Origin: Cladopsammia gracilis
Lineage: Eukaryota > Cnidaria > Anthozoa > Scleractinia > Dendrophylliidae
DNA length: 64,000 bases
Reading direction: 5' to 3'
NCBI GenBank assembly: GCA_022457155.1
Contig: JAJGOT010000600.1
Coordinates: forward strand, 306,501 to 370,500
Below the pieces are notes generated by a model, which saw only the letters and a program-made list of their open reading frames with translations, ran no database searches and was not told where the DNA came from. How positions within the stretch are numbered: position 1 is the first letter of the stretch; every line of letters starts with the position of its first letter. Both the position numbers and the translations under genes were made by a program. Positions 23,001 through 33,455 of the stretch are shown piece by piece.

Positions 23001-25199
23001 GTTGCTTGATTCGTTCAAAATAAACCATAAAACTTTCTTTCGTGTGCGCATGAGTTTTGCCTACCTGTAGCCTCTTGTTTACAAAAGCATTGTTTTTGGC
23101 CAACAGTCTCACGTGAAAATGGAGCTCATTATGGTTAAAAAATACAATGACATTCTAAACAATTGTTGGTTGAGTTCACAATCCGCTAGTTTCAATTTAC
23201 TGGCATTTCTTTGTTGACATGGCGCAGTCAACATCAAGGTTTCGGTCACGCTTGTAAAATAGCCAATTGGTCTGTCTCCTGCCAGTTGGGATTTTTAACA
23301 TGTTATGTTCAATTTGAATTCTCGGCTCCACTAGCACTTGTGCTATAAACACTGTCAATTGTAAATAAAGGTTATTTTTTTTTTCATTTTTTTCGGCTGC
23401 CTAAAACTGCGGATGACAAAGAAATATGCTGCGAGCGAGCTATACCGAAAAGCACAAAATACAAAATCAAGTGGGCTGCTAGCTAGTATTTTTGAGGAGT
23501 GGCAACGCGAAAGGACCGTTTTACAAACAACTAATGTATTGTAAGAGTTCAATATTGTAATGAAATGCGAATAAAACCAGTTTCTTGCTGTGACATGTGT
23601 TTGAAATTTGTTCTTACACTGCTAGCATCTGTTGTTACACTGTTGGCAGCTAAAGCTGGGGTTTCATTGGGTATCAAGGCTCGTGCACCTGACCAAAGGC
23701 AATGATCCAACTAGCTTACAACCTTATGAATAATTAATGAGTTTGAGAATTATAATGATTTGACTGGAAAAGTAGATGTTTAACCCTCGGACGTACACGC
23801 AAACTTATACCCCAACCGTGGTACAAGGGGGGGGGGGGGGTGTTGCAACCCCCCCTTGGGTTTTTGTGATCCTGCAGTATTTCGGAAATATTTTACATCG
23901 AATAGATAGCCCGCGATGTGCTCTACAAGACAAGGTAAATATTATGGGTTGTGACGCTGCTGGGGGTCTTTGACGTCATCCAAAATGGCCGCCAAGACGG
24001 CCGCCATCTTGGATTTTACTAAAAATTCAAATTTATCGGGAAAATGTGGAAATTGCAGATATCGTTTCCTAGAGTTGAAAAATAGCACAATTAAACATTT
24101 TGAAGCTTTCTGTAGCATTTTGTTTTTTTTTCACTGAAAAAAGGTGAAAAACATGCATTTATCTTCAAAAATGGCTTGACCACATGTTATTTATGACGTC
24201 ATATCTCGTTACTATAGTAACCGGTTTGTCGTCAAACTTTACTAAAATGTGTCTTAAGGATAAATGAACAGCTACTGAAAACAGCATGTGCTAATCTCAT
24301 ATGGTCTTGAAAATATCGGGGGGGGGGGTGGCAACCAGCAACCACCCCCCCCCCCCACTTGTACGTCCGAGGGTTAAGAGAGGTGGTCGCTTAAGTTCGC
24401 GAGAGGTGGTCGTACATGGAGATTCGACTGTTTCCAGCAAAGGAATTTATAATGCCAAGGGTCTCACTATTGGATTTTCTTCTGTTAATTTTACAATGCA
24501 AGGAGGAGAAAATCAGCGGAGGCGGATTCGCTGAGCTGACCGTTCTCTGCGTTTACTTTCCAGGCGCCTTGTTTTCCGCTTATAGCGTGGTTCTCTCTTT
24601 GTCGCAGCTCATCGGCAACGTGTTGTTTAACAGTGTGTACCAGGCGACCCTCAGTACATTCCCAGGCACGGTGTTCATACTGTGTGCTGTGTTGGTAGTA
24701 ATTCCCTTTGTACTCGTCAGGTAGGCGTCATTTTCTACTCTTCTGAATTTTTCTTAGGGATAGAACCTTCTATTTCTGATGGGAACGGGGGGGGCGGGGT
24801 GGGAGGTGACGGGTGGGAAGCAGGTTTAGGTCAATCCAAAATTGACCCCTGGCGAGAAAAGACACTTGAATTAACCCACTTATGAATAATCAAAAGGTAA
24901 TTTTTCAGATATTTTAAAGCTCCAAACAAGAGAAAATGATCTAGATTTAACTTGTTTTCTTTTGCTCCAAATTAATGGTATCGTATCGGATTATTTTAAT
25001 ATTTAATTTGACTTTTAAGTTAATCTGTAGTTCCTTTTGTCTTGATCTCAACAGTTTCATAGACCTGCCGCCTATTAAAAACGACAACGAGACGACTGCA
25101 AAAAACCACGATTTAGAGATAGACAAAGACATCGTTCAGAATCAGATCCATGAAGTTGACCCAAAGGGAATCGCACATATGAAAACAACCGACGTGTGA
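10810..25199 (+). CDS. SLC46-like: SLC46-like MFS transporter copy B (complete, six coding exons)
   Basis: Predicted 12-helix membrane carrier; coding exons 10810-11037, 11214-11529, 16482-17027, 20060-20143, 24564-24720 and 25055-25199 join in frame to 491 residues. Evidence for SLC46: N-terminal VEPLV motif opening TM1; extracellular loop with glycosylation site N53 and Cys60; TM2-TM3 loop SWTDRGGKRKP (Asp108 aligning with human SLC46A1 Asp109); ADISS...RAFRMG after TM4; SPLCW with Cys300, partner of Cys60 in the SLC46A1 disulfide; PDPVIQ...DDEQGALFSA. From memory of SLC46A1, Glu185, His281 and Arg376 align with Tyr, Thr and Gln here, so folate/proton symport should not be assumed. The start follows an acceptor (TTTTGCAG) directly, so a 5' UTR exon probably lies upstream. 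Introns 2 and 4 are inflated by transposons. All splice sites are canonical. Confidence 0.85.
11214..11529 (+). CDS. SLC46-like: Copy B exon 2 (TM2-TM4)
   Basis: Acceptor GTTTTCAG, donor ATGG|GTGAGG. Carries LLVTPLWGSWTDRGGKRKP and SYLADISSEEERAFRM. Confidence 0.88.
11872..12290. mobile_element. TTAA-type (piggyBac-like) foldback MITE in intron 2 of copy B
   Basis: TTAA at 11868-11871 and 12291-12294; ends AGGGAACCTCCATTGT inverted, with arms extending ~190 bp. Copy C carries the empty site GTTTAAACCC at about 43969. Confidence 0.85.
12297..12364. repeat. 11-bp tandem repeat CCTTACCCCAA, about six units
   Basis: Starts just after the TTAA element. The corresponding place in C (43973-44022) instead holds the motif as an inverted pair (CCAACCTTACCC then GTAAGGTTGG). 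Not a metazoan telomere repeat. Confidence 0.75.
12365..13279. other. Copy-B-specific intron-2 DNA without recognised genes
   Basis: Has no counterpart in the 588-bp intron 2 of C. I see no domain, RNA gene or clear repeat boundary here. Confidence 0.4.
13280..13726. mobile_element. hAT-like MITE with poly-G/poly-C termini, instance 2 (inverted interior)
   Basis: CCC plus a G run at the left, a C run plus GGGG at the right; exact 8-bp duplication TCAGTCAA (13272-13279, 13727-13734). The interior is the reverse complement of 7527-7946. Confidence 0.85.
14000..14180 (+). pseudogene. RecQ-like DNA helicase N-terminal fragment with Walker A, frame-broken
   Basis: From about 14076 one frame reads LKEEQTAVEALPSGKDVMAV and then LPTGFGKSIIYR. 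This matches the start of the RecQ/DEAD helicase core: the Q-rich EEQ..A...L..G.D motif followed by motif I, PTGFGKS. The preceding stretch from an ATG at 14000 (MACNSENENVLDNLSG) is in a different frame and the helicase frame has a stop just upstream, so one small indel separates them. Reading ends at TGA about 14180; a possible donor (CTT|GTATGA) lies just before it. No later helicase motifs (DEAH, SAT) are visible nearby. It lies in the transposon-inflated part of intron 2 and was probably carried there by an element or by retro-insertion. Confidence 0.7.
14427..14967. mobile_element. TA-flanked pogo/Tigger-like MITE with subterminal repeats (family F1)
   Basis: Ends CAGTCGAACCCC and complementary GGTTACTG, each flanked by TA (14425-14426, 14968-14969). 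Several copies of GTGGCCGCTTAATAGGGGT lie near both ends. A hairpin is nested at 14495-14580. No transposase frame. Confidence 0.75.
14495..14580. mobile_element. Nested perfect hairpin, 31-bp arms
   Basis: Arms 14495-14525 and 14550-14580 are exact inverted copies (CAACCTCGTTCCCAGG...). It interrupts the F1 element. The motif CCTGGGAACGAGGT also occurs in R1d (near 41435 and 41655). Confidence 0.75.
14970..16288. other. Intron-2 DNA of copy B, no gene recognised
   Basis: AT-rich. Homology to copy C resumes at about 16288 (GGAACTAAAAAGTTCGG). Nothing assignable was found between. Confidence 0.4.
16482..17027 (+). CDS. SLC46-like: Copy B exon 3 (TM5-TM9)
   Basis: 546 nt; acceptor TTTCTACAG, donor GTTG|GTAAGT. 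Contains CVPETPRTTND and the central cytosolic loop, then LKSPLCWSATFMGYYFAFEM. Open without interruption. Confidence 0.9.
18108..18415 (+). mobile_element. tRNA-derived SINE
   Basis: Pol III A-box-like GTGGTGTAGTGGTTTGCGCG (about 18117) and B-box GGTTCGAAGCC (about 18163), then a ~200-bp body containing CTGCGATGGACTAGCATCCC. No tRNA cloverleaf closes after the B box, so it is a SINE rather than a tRNA gene. Nested in element CR. Confidence 0.75.
18416..19814. other. Insert within element CR, unassigned
   Basis: AT-rich; a T/G-rich stretch and a G run near 19697 are the only notable features. No gene seen. Confidence 0.35.
20060..20143 (+). CDS. SLC46-like: Copy B exon 4 (TM10 region)
   Basis: 84 nt; acceptor CTTTTAG, donor CAAG|GTAACA. 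Encodes GIFNSVPDPVIQGATSRIVG and DDEQ. The Gln in PVIQ aligns with Arg376 of human SLC46A1. Confidence 0.85.
20184..20227. repeat. Left terminus of TA (pogo-like) element F3, copy B intron 4
   Basis: TACAGTCAAATCTCCAGG and subterminal GATCACCC. Its inverted counterpart GATTCGACTGT ends at about 24431, so 4.2 kb of intron lies between matching ends. Confidence 0.6.
20228..21036. repeat. 17-bp minisatellite GGTGGTCGCTTACGGGA, about 47 units
   Basis: Variants TTACCGGA, TTACGAGA, TTAAGGGA and 15-16-bp units alternate. Because 17 is not a multiple of 3, all three forward frames stay open as 17-residue repeats. The unit equals the subterminal motif of element F3. Confidence 0.95.
21270..21800 (-). 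repeat. Dispersed repeat R1, instance c (partial, inverted)
   Basis: Matches 30090-30830 in the same orientation and 9000-9700 inverted; shares GAGAATTTATGTTGATATCA. Confidence 0.65.
21801..23017. other. Intron-4 DNA of copy B without counterpart in C
   Basis: AT-rich; a purine/G-run block at 22685-22815. No gene found. Confidence 0.35.
23784..24373. mobile_element. TTAA-type (piggyBac-like) MITE, copy-B instance
   Basis: TTAA at 23780-23783 and 24374-24377; ends CCCTCGGACGTACA. Homologous to 3464-3978 with extra G/C-run DNA. Confidence 0.8.
24564..24720 (+). CDS. SLC46-like: Copy B exon 5 (TM11-TM12)
   Basis: 157 nt; acceptor TTTCCAG, donor TCAG|GTAGGC. Encodes ALFSAYSVVLSLSQLIGNVL and VYQATLSTFPGT, then a hydrophobic helix ending PFVLV. 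Confidence 0.88.
25055..25199 (+). CDS. SLC46-like: Copy B exon 6 with stop
   Basis: 145 nt; acceptor CTCAACAG; polar tail SFIDLPPIKNDNETT to HMKTTDV, TGA. Confidence 0.88.
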
Positions 25200-25680
25200 G
25201 CTCTCTGTGAAGAAACGCTAGTCAGGACATAGCCTAACATATGTCGATTATAGATGTAGATAAAAATAGATGTAACATTTTCTTGATTTTAACCGCTATT
25301 CGTCTGTTAAGTGCATGCCCTCAAATACTAGGCAACCCCTTAAAAATTGTCATGAAATCTGTCATAATAACAAAAATTTCCACCTAAAGAGCAGTCATGA
25401 AGAATGCGCTTCGGCAATTGTTCCAGATTTCGGCGGCCATATTGTGAATGATAGTCGTGCAAACGCGGCGAGTGTGTCCACGCTTTTTGGTAGTCTGGTT
25501 TGGGGCAAGAAAGGCGAAGGATTGATGCCACACTCTTCCATTACCCTTTACCTGCTAATTAGAAAATGAAGCAAACGTACGCTTAAGGTAAACCAAATTT
25601 GAAATCTTGCAACAAACAGAAAACAATACTGTTACCATATAATTACCGTATTTTGACAAGCATATAACTAATTGTATGTT

Positions 25681-26690
25681 TTTTTGTATTTTTATAACTG
25701 TTAATTTTTGGACATTTAATTTCATATTTTTCAATTTTTACGGACATTTTAGGACATTTGTTTGGACATTTTTAGCTCAACATTGTTAGAATTTTTTAGC
25801 TTATATATAGGTTAGAATTGTAAAGCGCCTTAGAACGTTTGATTGTTATTTTTATTATATCTCTCAGTTAGTACGCGCGCTATGATTAATCAATTTTCCG
25901 GTCCGTAATTTACAGTACGGAACGCAAAATTTGAGAGTCCCGCATCGGTCTAGCATCCGCTAACAAAAGTTTTCTCTGACGTTAAAAATTATCCAGAGGA
26001 AACGTATGGAGCTAAATGGGTTAACGTATCAGGTTACAAAAACTCTCTCCGATGAAATTAGCTATAACTTTAGCAAAAAACTGATTAGCCGCGAATTAAA
26101 ATGCAGTGACAATTTTCTTGAGTATAAAGCTTACACGCTTATTGTTTTGGTATTTAGCTTTAAGGCTGTAAGTTGTAAAAACTCGAGTAACTTGGCAAAT
26201 TCGTTTAACTTTAACAATTTAATTCAGCATTGAAAAAAGAGTACCTTTCTTTGTAAGTAAACTTCCCTGTGAAAAACATAAAGCTGCAAAACAACTTGAA
26301 ACGGCTTACATCGGCAAACGGTATCATAGTAAGCTAACCCCATCGCCTGAAGAAGACTAGCAGTATGCGGTCGAAACGTCGCGATCCACATCGGAAGTGA
26401 CTACATCGTGAGACAAACGAAAAATACTTCTTTACTAAACTTATATAGTTATATAAAACTTACGTTTGTGGCAGTGACTCTAAGAAGAACAAACTTGAGG
26501 CCACAGAATTACGCTAAAAGTGTACCTTGATTCCTCAGCAAAATTTTTGTCCTTAGCTTGCAGTGGATTCTCCGAAAACAATTTTTGCGTATTCGCAAAT
26601 ACTCTCAGCTTTTGCTGCAGCTCACGCTGAAGATTTATCAGGTGCGATTGAAATTCAAACTCATCCATGCACAAAGTTTGACATGAAGCC
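25681..26690. other. B-C spacer, inserted DNA without recognised gene
   Basis: Not present in the A-B spacer. One UGAxGAA/GAAACG hairpin motif at 26342-26385 (listed separately). Confidence 0.4.
26342..26385 (+). ncRNA. Hammerhead-ribozyme-like motif
   Basis: Outer stem ATCGC (26342) with GCGAT (26381); core CTGAAGA (26347-26353), one extra A, stem GACT / GGTC, then GAAACGTC (26373-26380). This resembles the type I hammerhead core (CUGANGA, GAAA, UH) with the short ACGU helix III reported for Penelope-like elements. The extra A before helix II is non-standard, so self-cleavage is uncertain. Confidence 0.45.
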
Positions 26691-26694
26691 ACTA

Positions 26695-26816
26695 ACGCCC
26701 AGTTCAAACGTCGAACTTCACATGTGCCGAACCTAATGCAAATGAGCAAAATCTATTGTTCTTGCTAATTTGCATTAGGTTCGGCACATGTGAAGTTCGA
26801 CGTTTGAACTGAGCCT
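26695..26816. mobile_element. Hairpin element, ~47-bp arms
   Basis: Left arm carries CAGTTCAAACGTCGAACTTC, right arm the complement; loop of ~25 nt near 26755. Confidence 0.75.
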
Positions 26817-27225
26817 AAAGCACAACGAAAAGCCAAAAAGAGCTTGCAGTATCTGACGAGGAGATATTTTCAGTATCCTTTTTGAAGTTTGAGAGTTTCT
26901 CTGTTCACCGCTGTAGACCGAAATGCTGCCACAGCCACATTTTCCAGTTTGACAAACACGTTTGTTTTGGCCAGTAACTAAGAATTTTTTCAAGGAAAAC
27001 TACCTTGTGTCAGGTTTCCGTCGTCCTATCGAACACATGGAAGAATAAATTAATTCGTTTATATAGTTTTCATCCAAGAGCCACGCAAGTTCACGCCGAA
27101 TCGAGGACCGAAAGCCGATAAAATTTGCTCTTTGCTTTCTCGTGACGTACGTCAGTCAAATGAAGCCGTCCATCTTTTGACTTGAAAGGTTTTCCTTTAT
27201 CTCCGATTTTAAATATTTCCACCAA

Positions 27226-27287
27226 ATGGGGGCGATTATTCGAGGAGGACGATTAATCGAGGGACGGCTATTATTCGAGGAAGTACG
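27226..27287. repeat. Subterminal-repeat fragment (family F4)
   Basis: Three units of the type GGCGATTATTCGAGG. Architecture resembles the subterminal repeats of F1-F3, but no paired terminus was found. Confidence 0.45.
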
Positions 27288-27329
27288 GCATATGGCGTTG
27301 TCGTGAGAAATAAACAATCGTCAATTTTA

Positions 27330-27510
27330 ATGAACTAGAGCAAAGTTTAAACTTAATTTCTGATTCACACTTCCGTCGTATCAAAATTCAAGAGCATTAA
27401 AAAACAGATTTCAATTCCAAAATGTTTATGGAATTGTAGAGAGTTTAAAACTACACATCTTGGCTACATTTAAAAGCGCAAGAGCACTTCGTTCAAGAGT
27501 TATAGGCAAA
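27330..27510. repeat. Dispersed repeat R2, instance a
   Basis: About 85-90% similar to 52322-52502; shared CAATTCCAAAATGTTTATGG. Confidence 0.75.
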
Positions 27511-27664
27511 CGAGTATTGGTCATTTTTAGTAACAATATATGGAGCGACCATCTTTGTGTCAACTTGTTGCACTGCAAAAACCGTGGACGAACTGAGATC
27601 CTGCTGGTTTTTCGTTGGATCTCACAGGAGGAGACCTAACCAGCCAAACTTAATCAATAATAAA

Positions 27665-27950
27665 CGAGAAGTCAAATCAAATCAAATCAAAAACTTTATT
27701 AAGCACAGAATTCATAAAGTTGAAACTTATTTACAATGAAGCTGTGCATCTAAAGTATATTTATACAAATTAATAATAGTAAAAATTTAAGAAAGATAAT
27801 ACTAATTACAAACAGGTGTAAAGTAAACCTATAAGATTAAAAACTCTAAAATTAAAAGTAATAATAATTACAAATAAGTTATAACCCATAAGTATTTACT
27901 GAAATCTAAATGTGTCTGACCAATAGTTGGTATATTAAAAATGACCTAAC
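27665..27950 (-). mobile_element. Probable LINE/SINE 3' end with (GATTT)n tail, minus strand
   Basis: Starts with AAATC repeats followed by AAAAACTTTATTAAGC; reversed, this is a 3' UTR ending in a short tandem tail, as in L2/CR1-type insertions. No coding part. Confidence 0.45.
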
Positions 27951-28140
27951 TGAACTAGAGCATTTCGTGATATATTTCAGTTGAAACAATATTTTGGCTG
28001 GCGAGACCAGCCTTCTTCAGGTTTAAGATGTTACTAACCATTTTTCCTAACCATTCCAACACTGACTAATTCCACTAGAAATAATTCACGTGGGCTGAAC
28101 AGACGTGATGAATTGTAGTTTACGTATCTCTAGGGGTGTC

Positions 28141-28308
28141 AGTAAAACGCGGGGTCGGGGCCGGGGTCGGGAAGGGATTAGGTCTAGGATTAGGTATGGG
28201 ATTAGGCATAGTGTTAGGATTAGGTAAAGAGATTATATTTAATCCCATACCTAATCCTAGACCTAATTCCCACCCCGATCCGACCCGGCCCCGACCCCGC
28301 GTTTTACT
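28141..28308. mobile_element. Hairpin element with GC-rich termini
   Basis: Ends AGTAAAACGCGGGGTC and its complement; interior built of ATTAGG and CCTAAT motifs on opposite arms. Confidence 0.7.
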
Positions 28309-28639
28309 GATACGCTATCTCTAACCTTTTATTTTGTAGGTCATTTCCGCCCCTCCTCTTTTTTAAATATGTATTGCGACACTCTCCTTTATATAATGTT
28401 GTAGTTTCATTTTGTAATTTAGTAACATCTTAAAAAAAAACCTGAAGAAAGCTGGTCTGGTCTGGTCAGCCGAAATATTGTTTCAAATATATTTACTCGT
28501 TGCATCAGCTTTGCAGTAGTCCCTTGGACCTCTCGTTTATATGTTCCACTCGAGGGACACAAAAAAAATCTCATCACAAAAGATTTAATTCAATAAAAGT
28601 TCCATAAAATCAGGTTATAAGCATCTATAATGCTGTTTA

Positions 28640-29215
28640 GCTTAGTTTAGCTTATCTTATCATAGCTTACTTTACTTTAGCTTAGTTTAGCAAATATCTT
28701 AGCTTAGTTTAGCTTAGCTTAGTTGAGCTTAGCTTAGTTGAGCTTAGCTTAGTTGAGCCTAGCTTTAAGTTTAGCTTATCTTAAGCCCCATTCACACCAA
28801 CTGTTAAACATGTTTAAATGCTGTTTAGTTTAACTAGGGCTTTAGCCTCTATCTTGAACGTTTTTAAATGTATATGACTCAAACTACCTCGAATGGTGAT
28901 AAAAGTCAAAAAAGTTTCTTTTGGTAGAGACTTCACTTCAAATTTTACGGGCGATTAGGAGGTATTTTTCTTAACCTGTTTTAAACTAAACAACATTTAA
29001 ACATGTTTAAGCGCTCGTGTGAATGAGAAATTAGTTTAGTTTAGTTTAGCTTAGCTTAGTTAGTTTAGCGTAGTTAAGCCTAGCTTAGCTTATCTAAGCT
29101 TAGTTTAGCTTATCTTAGCTTAGTTTACTTTAGCTTATCTTAGCTTAGTTTAGCTTAGTTTATCTTAGCTCATCTTAGTTAGCTTAGTTAGCTTAGTTTA
29201 GCTTAGCTTATCTTT
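28640..29215. repeat. AGCTTAGTTT-type satellite interrupted by a MITE
   Basis: Irregular 5-10-bp units of TTAGC / GCTTAG / TTTAG flank 28794-29032, which has inverted ends (CATTCACAC, TTAAACATGTTTAAATG) and looks like an insertion. Confidence 0.75.
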
Positions 29216-29689
29216 GCTCTGATTGGCAAAAGAACGACGCACTATTTTTTATTTGCAATTTCCAGAAAATGCATAACCAAAGGAAAGGTCGGACTCGTCT
29301 CCAGTTATTCATGTTTATGAAAACGCGTATAGCAAGGGAGGGAAGGATGTGTCTTGCCATTCAATAGGGAGCTTACGCAACCACGACGGCGAAGGCAGAG
29401 AGAACGACACAAAACAATAGGTTTAATGAGCAAAAACAATAGGCCGGTTCTCACTAGGGGCTCTTAAGTCACTTGAAGTGCGCATGGTACGTACTTGTAG
29501 TGTGAACTCCTTTCTGAGAGCGTTTTCTAAGTCCGACTTACGTTTCAATAGAAGCACTCATCTGATTTATTTACACGTTTAAATCTCATTGTAAAATGTA
29601 TCAAAGAGGTAAAAATTAATATCAGCTGAATGTAAATAAAAAGTTAAATAATTTGCAGTAGCTCGTTTTCTAAAAGCCCCATATTTCCC

Positions 29690-30880
29690 TTGTAGCGGAG
29701 CACTTGCCAGGCCGAAGGCCTGGCTGCGCAGCTCCATACTCATAGAACCATGCCCGTCATTTTTCATGGTCATGGCTAGCGGAATGTTTCGCGGGCGCGC
29801 GTGTGCCCGACCTCCGCCGCCGCCGTCGCGCAGGACTAGCTTGCCTTCGCGCAGGACTAGCTCGCGGGCGCGTATGACGTCGCAAAACATGCGCGTACGA
29901 CGTCATGTTGAAACCAAAGCGAGGCTTTGTTTTTCGCGCGGTTACACGGCCGAATGTCACGTCAGCTAGAAAAACACTTTGATGTTTTGCTGTGAATTTA
30001 CTAAGCGGAGAAAACCGTTGAAATTAAAGGCGTTATTTCCCTTAATATTTCGCGGTTTGCTACTCAAGACAAGGATACTAATTAAGGGATACTCAGAAGC
30101 CGCTTTAGTGGAAAAAGACGAGCTTTCAGGGATGAAATCTTGCTTCGAGGAACTTCATGTATTACGTTTTTATCAATGCGGGAGATATTTGTTTTCTACG
30201 GATTTCAGAACCAAGCAAGCGAGGGACTTAAAGGTAAAACAGATTAAGTTTTCGATGAGAATTTATGTTGATATCAATCTGTGAGTGACTTTTTATTGGT
30301 GTTATTGTTAGTTTTTGGAGAATTGATTTTAAAACGTGCTTAAATTCAGTTGAATCGATCTCTTGAATTTCATCGAAGAAAGCTTGAACTCGATGAGCTA
30401 TAATTAAGCTTAAATGGTACGCGTTTTGCTTTTAAACGTAAACTAATGGAGATTTGAATAAATTTTTTCGAAATAAGATTGTGTTGTCCATTTTTATGTG
30501 TTTGTTCATTCATTAGATAGTTTGAAAAGCGATTTTATGTAAACAAAACAAGACTTTGATTTTATAGTACAGTTCTATCTTCACTCGTATCGCCTTATAC
30601 AAATATGTTTGTGTATTTTTGCAATTTTTGATTTTCAAATCAGTTTCTCGGGCAATTTTTGACAAACAAAAACTGTATTTTATTCGGAAACTAGTGGTAC
30701 TAGTTATTCTAGACAGAGAAAAGTTGTTTTTGTGAACTTTTGTACGGTCTATAAAAATGTACTGTGCAGACAGTCGCGTAATACTGTTTTTGAGAATTGC
30801 TAAAATTGAAAATAGCCCGTTCGTCAATCTTAATTCTTGTGCTTCCAACCTTTCACCTTAGTTAAGTTTCACCTTGGTTA
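29690..30880 (-). repeat. Dispersed repeat R1, instance b (inverted)
   Basis: Reverse-complement relation to 8960-10210 and 40130-41450 along its length; a C-rich tandem duplication near 29815-29870 is unique to this copy. Confidence 0.7.
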
Positions 30881-31256
30881 AGTTTCACCTTAATTAAGCT
30901 TGTTCAAAGTGCGACGCTGTTAGGCTTGGGCTATCTATATATATTTATTTATTAAAAACGTCTTTTTGAATGGCATGTGCTGTTGATTTGTGCGGAATCA
31001 CCCAAGTGTAGCTCGCGTACTTGGAGTGTGAACGTTTTAATGACTGCACTTTTTGGTTTCTTTGTTGCCCTGGCGATATGCGCAAAACAAAATAATGCAC
31101 TTCAAAGTAATGTCTACCCCTTACTTGGGAGCACACTTGACCAATGACCAATGACAGTACAGCCGTGCAGATTAAAGCACGCGGGCGCGCAACTTTAAAT
31201 TCCACAGGGAACAAGCTCCCTGCGTTTTGGTTTCCAATAGCGCTTTTCATGGATAA

Positions 31257-31378
31257 CATTTTCATTTGCATCACAATAAATTTCAACGTGGATGTGAAGC
31301 AATTTCGGGCAGAAACGACAAAATTGCCCGAAATCGCCTCGCATCCACGTTTAATTTTATTGTAATGCAAATGAGAAA
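31257..31378. mobile_element. Hairpin element, ~45-bp arms
   Basis: Arms start ATTTTCATTTGCATCACAAT, meet around GGCAGAAACGACAAAATTGCC. Confidence 0.65.
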
Positions 31379-32192
31379 TGTTAACCGTTAAAAGGGCTAT
31401 TATGGAGTCACGGGCGACTTAAAAATACTAGCTCTCAAGCGGGATCTCAAGTTTTACTTTAGCTGTTGTATTGGAAGACGTATTTCAAGCCGACTTTGGG
31501 TAAAAAATTCTACGTTGAGAAAAAAGGTTGCCGTGTAATTCTCAGGCTTAGCCAATCAAAAACACAACACGCCATGCGCACATTCAATACTCATGACATA
31601 CAAAAACAGACGAGCACGAAAATGTTCCCAAAAATTAACAAAGGGTGAACATAGTGTTACACCAGGCTCTGAGGAGATTTTTTTTGCTGAATTAAATTCA
31701 AATAAAACGACTTGATAACAAAAATTATTTTACTATCGACTAAGCGTTTTATGCATATCGTACTTTAGTCCTGCAACTTTGTTTATCAAGCTAATCAACT
31801 GCATATAATTGTGCTCGCAAGTAATTTGCATCTAAACATGCACGCTGTGCGCAGTCATCACGGCCTGAAAATCTATTGTCTCGTCTTTCCAAAGCAGACC
31901 TAAAGTCTACGTATTTGATTTCCAAGTGTACTTCAAGTACACTTTGGTCCCTAGTGTGAACCGGCCTAATGCTTATGCACGTGCGTTTTACATTTTGGTA
32001 CATTTCTTTGCCTTCCCTGCAAAACAATAACGTCAAATGATCAAATTATCGTTAACACACGACGGTTACGGGGAACATGCACCCGGGAAAGTAGAATGGC
32101 GAACTAAAATGGCGAACTAAAATGGCGAACTAAAATCTATTTTTTGTAGGTCTGAAAATTAATTGTGTGTACACACAATTAATTGTGTATAC

Positions 32193-32332
32193 GTGGTTTT
32201 CAATCAATCTCTAGAGACATAGATAACAATAGTGAAACGAACAAATGCTGGTGGACGAACAAAAGGAGCTAATGAGAGAACTATTGTTTATGTCCACCAG
32301 CATGGCGGCGATGACGTAACATGAAAACCACC
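32193..32332. mobile_element. 140-bp MITE with target duplication TATAC
   Basis: Ends GTGGTTTTCA / TGAAAACCAC(C); TATAC at 32188-32192 and 32333-32337. The empty site is at about 5876 (GTGTATACACAC). Confidence 0.8.
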
Positions 32333-32907
32333 TATACACACACCCAAGAACCATTGGTGACTTTTGTAATTTGAGCGTCACTATTGCGTAACAGCGGCCT
32401 TTGAGTACCAGGAATACTATCAGGAATAAAAATACAATGAAATGCCTTCTTTTGTTTACCTGTTGTCCTACTTGTGTATGCGTGGTGATTTAGGCCGTTT
32501 CATGATGCCCCGCTCTCTCTATATACAGCTGTAAGGTGCATGCGACTATCCCGAAAAATAATATGGGATATGATCAATGAATTTTAATAAGTCAAAAAAA
32601 TACATGAAACCCGCGATGCCTCGTCCGTACAGGGACGATCTTAGATGGCGGGCCATTGGGATAAATGAGTTTTTAGGATATAGCGTGGATGACCACCCAC
32701 AATACCTTTCTGGATTGTCGCGTGCACTTTTACGCCTTTTTCCGACAACCTTTCTCGAAACAGCTATATGAAAAAGAGTTTTTTATGCCACTAATAAGCC
32801 TTCCCCCCCCCCCCTTAGGAAGTTTAGCCCAGGGTCAGTATAATTGGCATTTAATGGTATACTATTCAGGTGTAAATAAACCAGACTGAGTATCAGAAGT
32901 GCCGACC

Positions 32908-33114
32908 TACAGTCAACTCTCTCGTAAGCGGACACCTCGGGAATTGAAAAAAGTGTCGGTTGGTTAGTAGAGCTGTCCGCTTACGAGAATTATTCCCCTA
33001 AGCGGACACCAAAGAAAAATAGGGTGGATGTCCGCTTACGGGAGAGTTTTTCGGAGTTACGCGGTTGCTGTAGTAAGGCCTAATTTAGAAGATTGCAGTC
33101 TTGAAACTACAGCC
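32908..33114. mobile_element. TA element family F2, left-end insertion
   Basis: Begins TACAGTCAACTCTCTCG; carries repeated GTCCGCTTACG motifs. The A-B duplicate at about 6448 is empty. The right terminus is not recognisable. Confidence 0.6.
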
Positions 33115-33455
33115 AAGGAACACGCTAACAGATCGCTAACACAGTTACTGGATTAGATGAGATACTTGGTCACATTCCTTTGAGGATGGCTGTATTTATC
33201 ACCACATTTTTAAAGTGCGGAACAAACAAAAAGTAAGCCATCATAATGGGTATAGGTGTAAACAGAGGAGATGCGTACGGCCTGGAAATTCCTTGTAAAT
33301 ACCTTAACCATTTTTTTTATGGTGATGTTAAAACATCTTTACTGTGGCTCAAGTCAAAAGTTTGATTATCTGGATACAGTGTTCGTACAGTCACTGTCAG
33401 TGATTGAAAACAGAAACAAGAAGGAAAGTAGACCATGACGAACGTGGCCATAGCG

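Larger units (their letters stand above)
23018..25680 (+). repeat. Segmental duplication, 3' module of copy B
   Basis: Colinear with 2256-5660 and 47600-50460. It lacks H1 and H2 and carries the TTAA element. Confidence 0.85.
29441..31967. mobile_element. ~2.5-kb element with inverted ends around repeat R1
   Basis: Left AGGCCGGTTCTCACTAGGGG and right ...CCCTAGTGTGAACCGGCCT are inverted copies, both next to TA. Inside lie R1b and a hairpin at 31257-31378. No transposase frame, so non-autonomous or a chance pairing of two solo MITEs. Confidence 0.5.
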
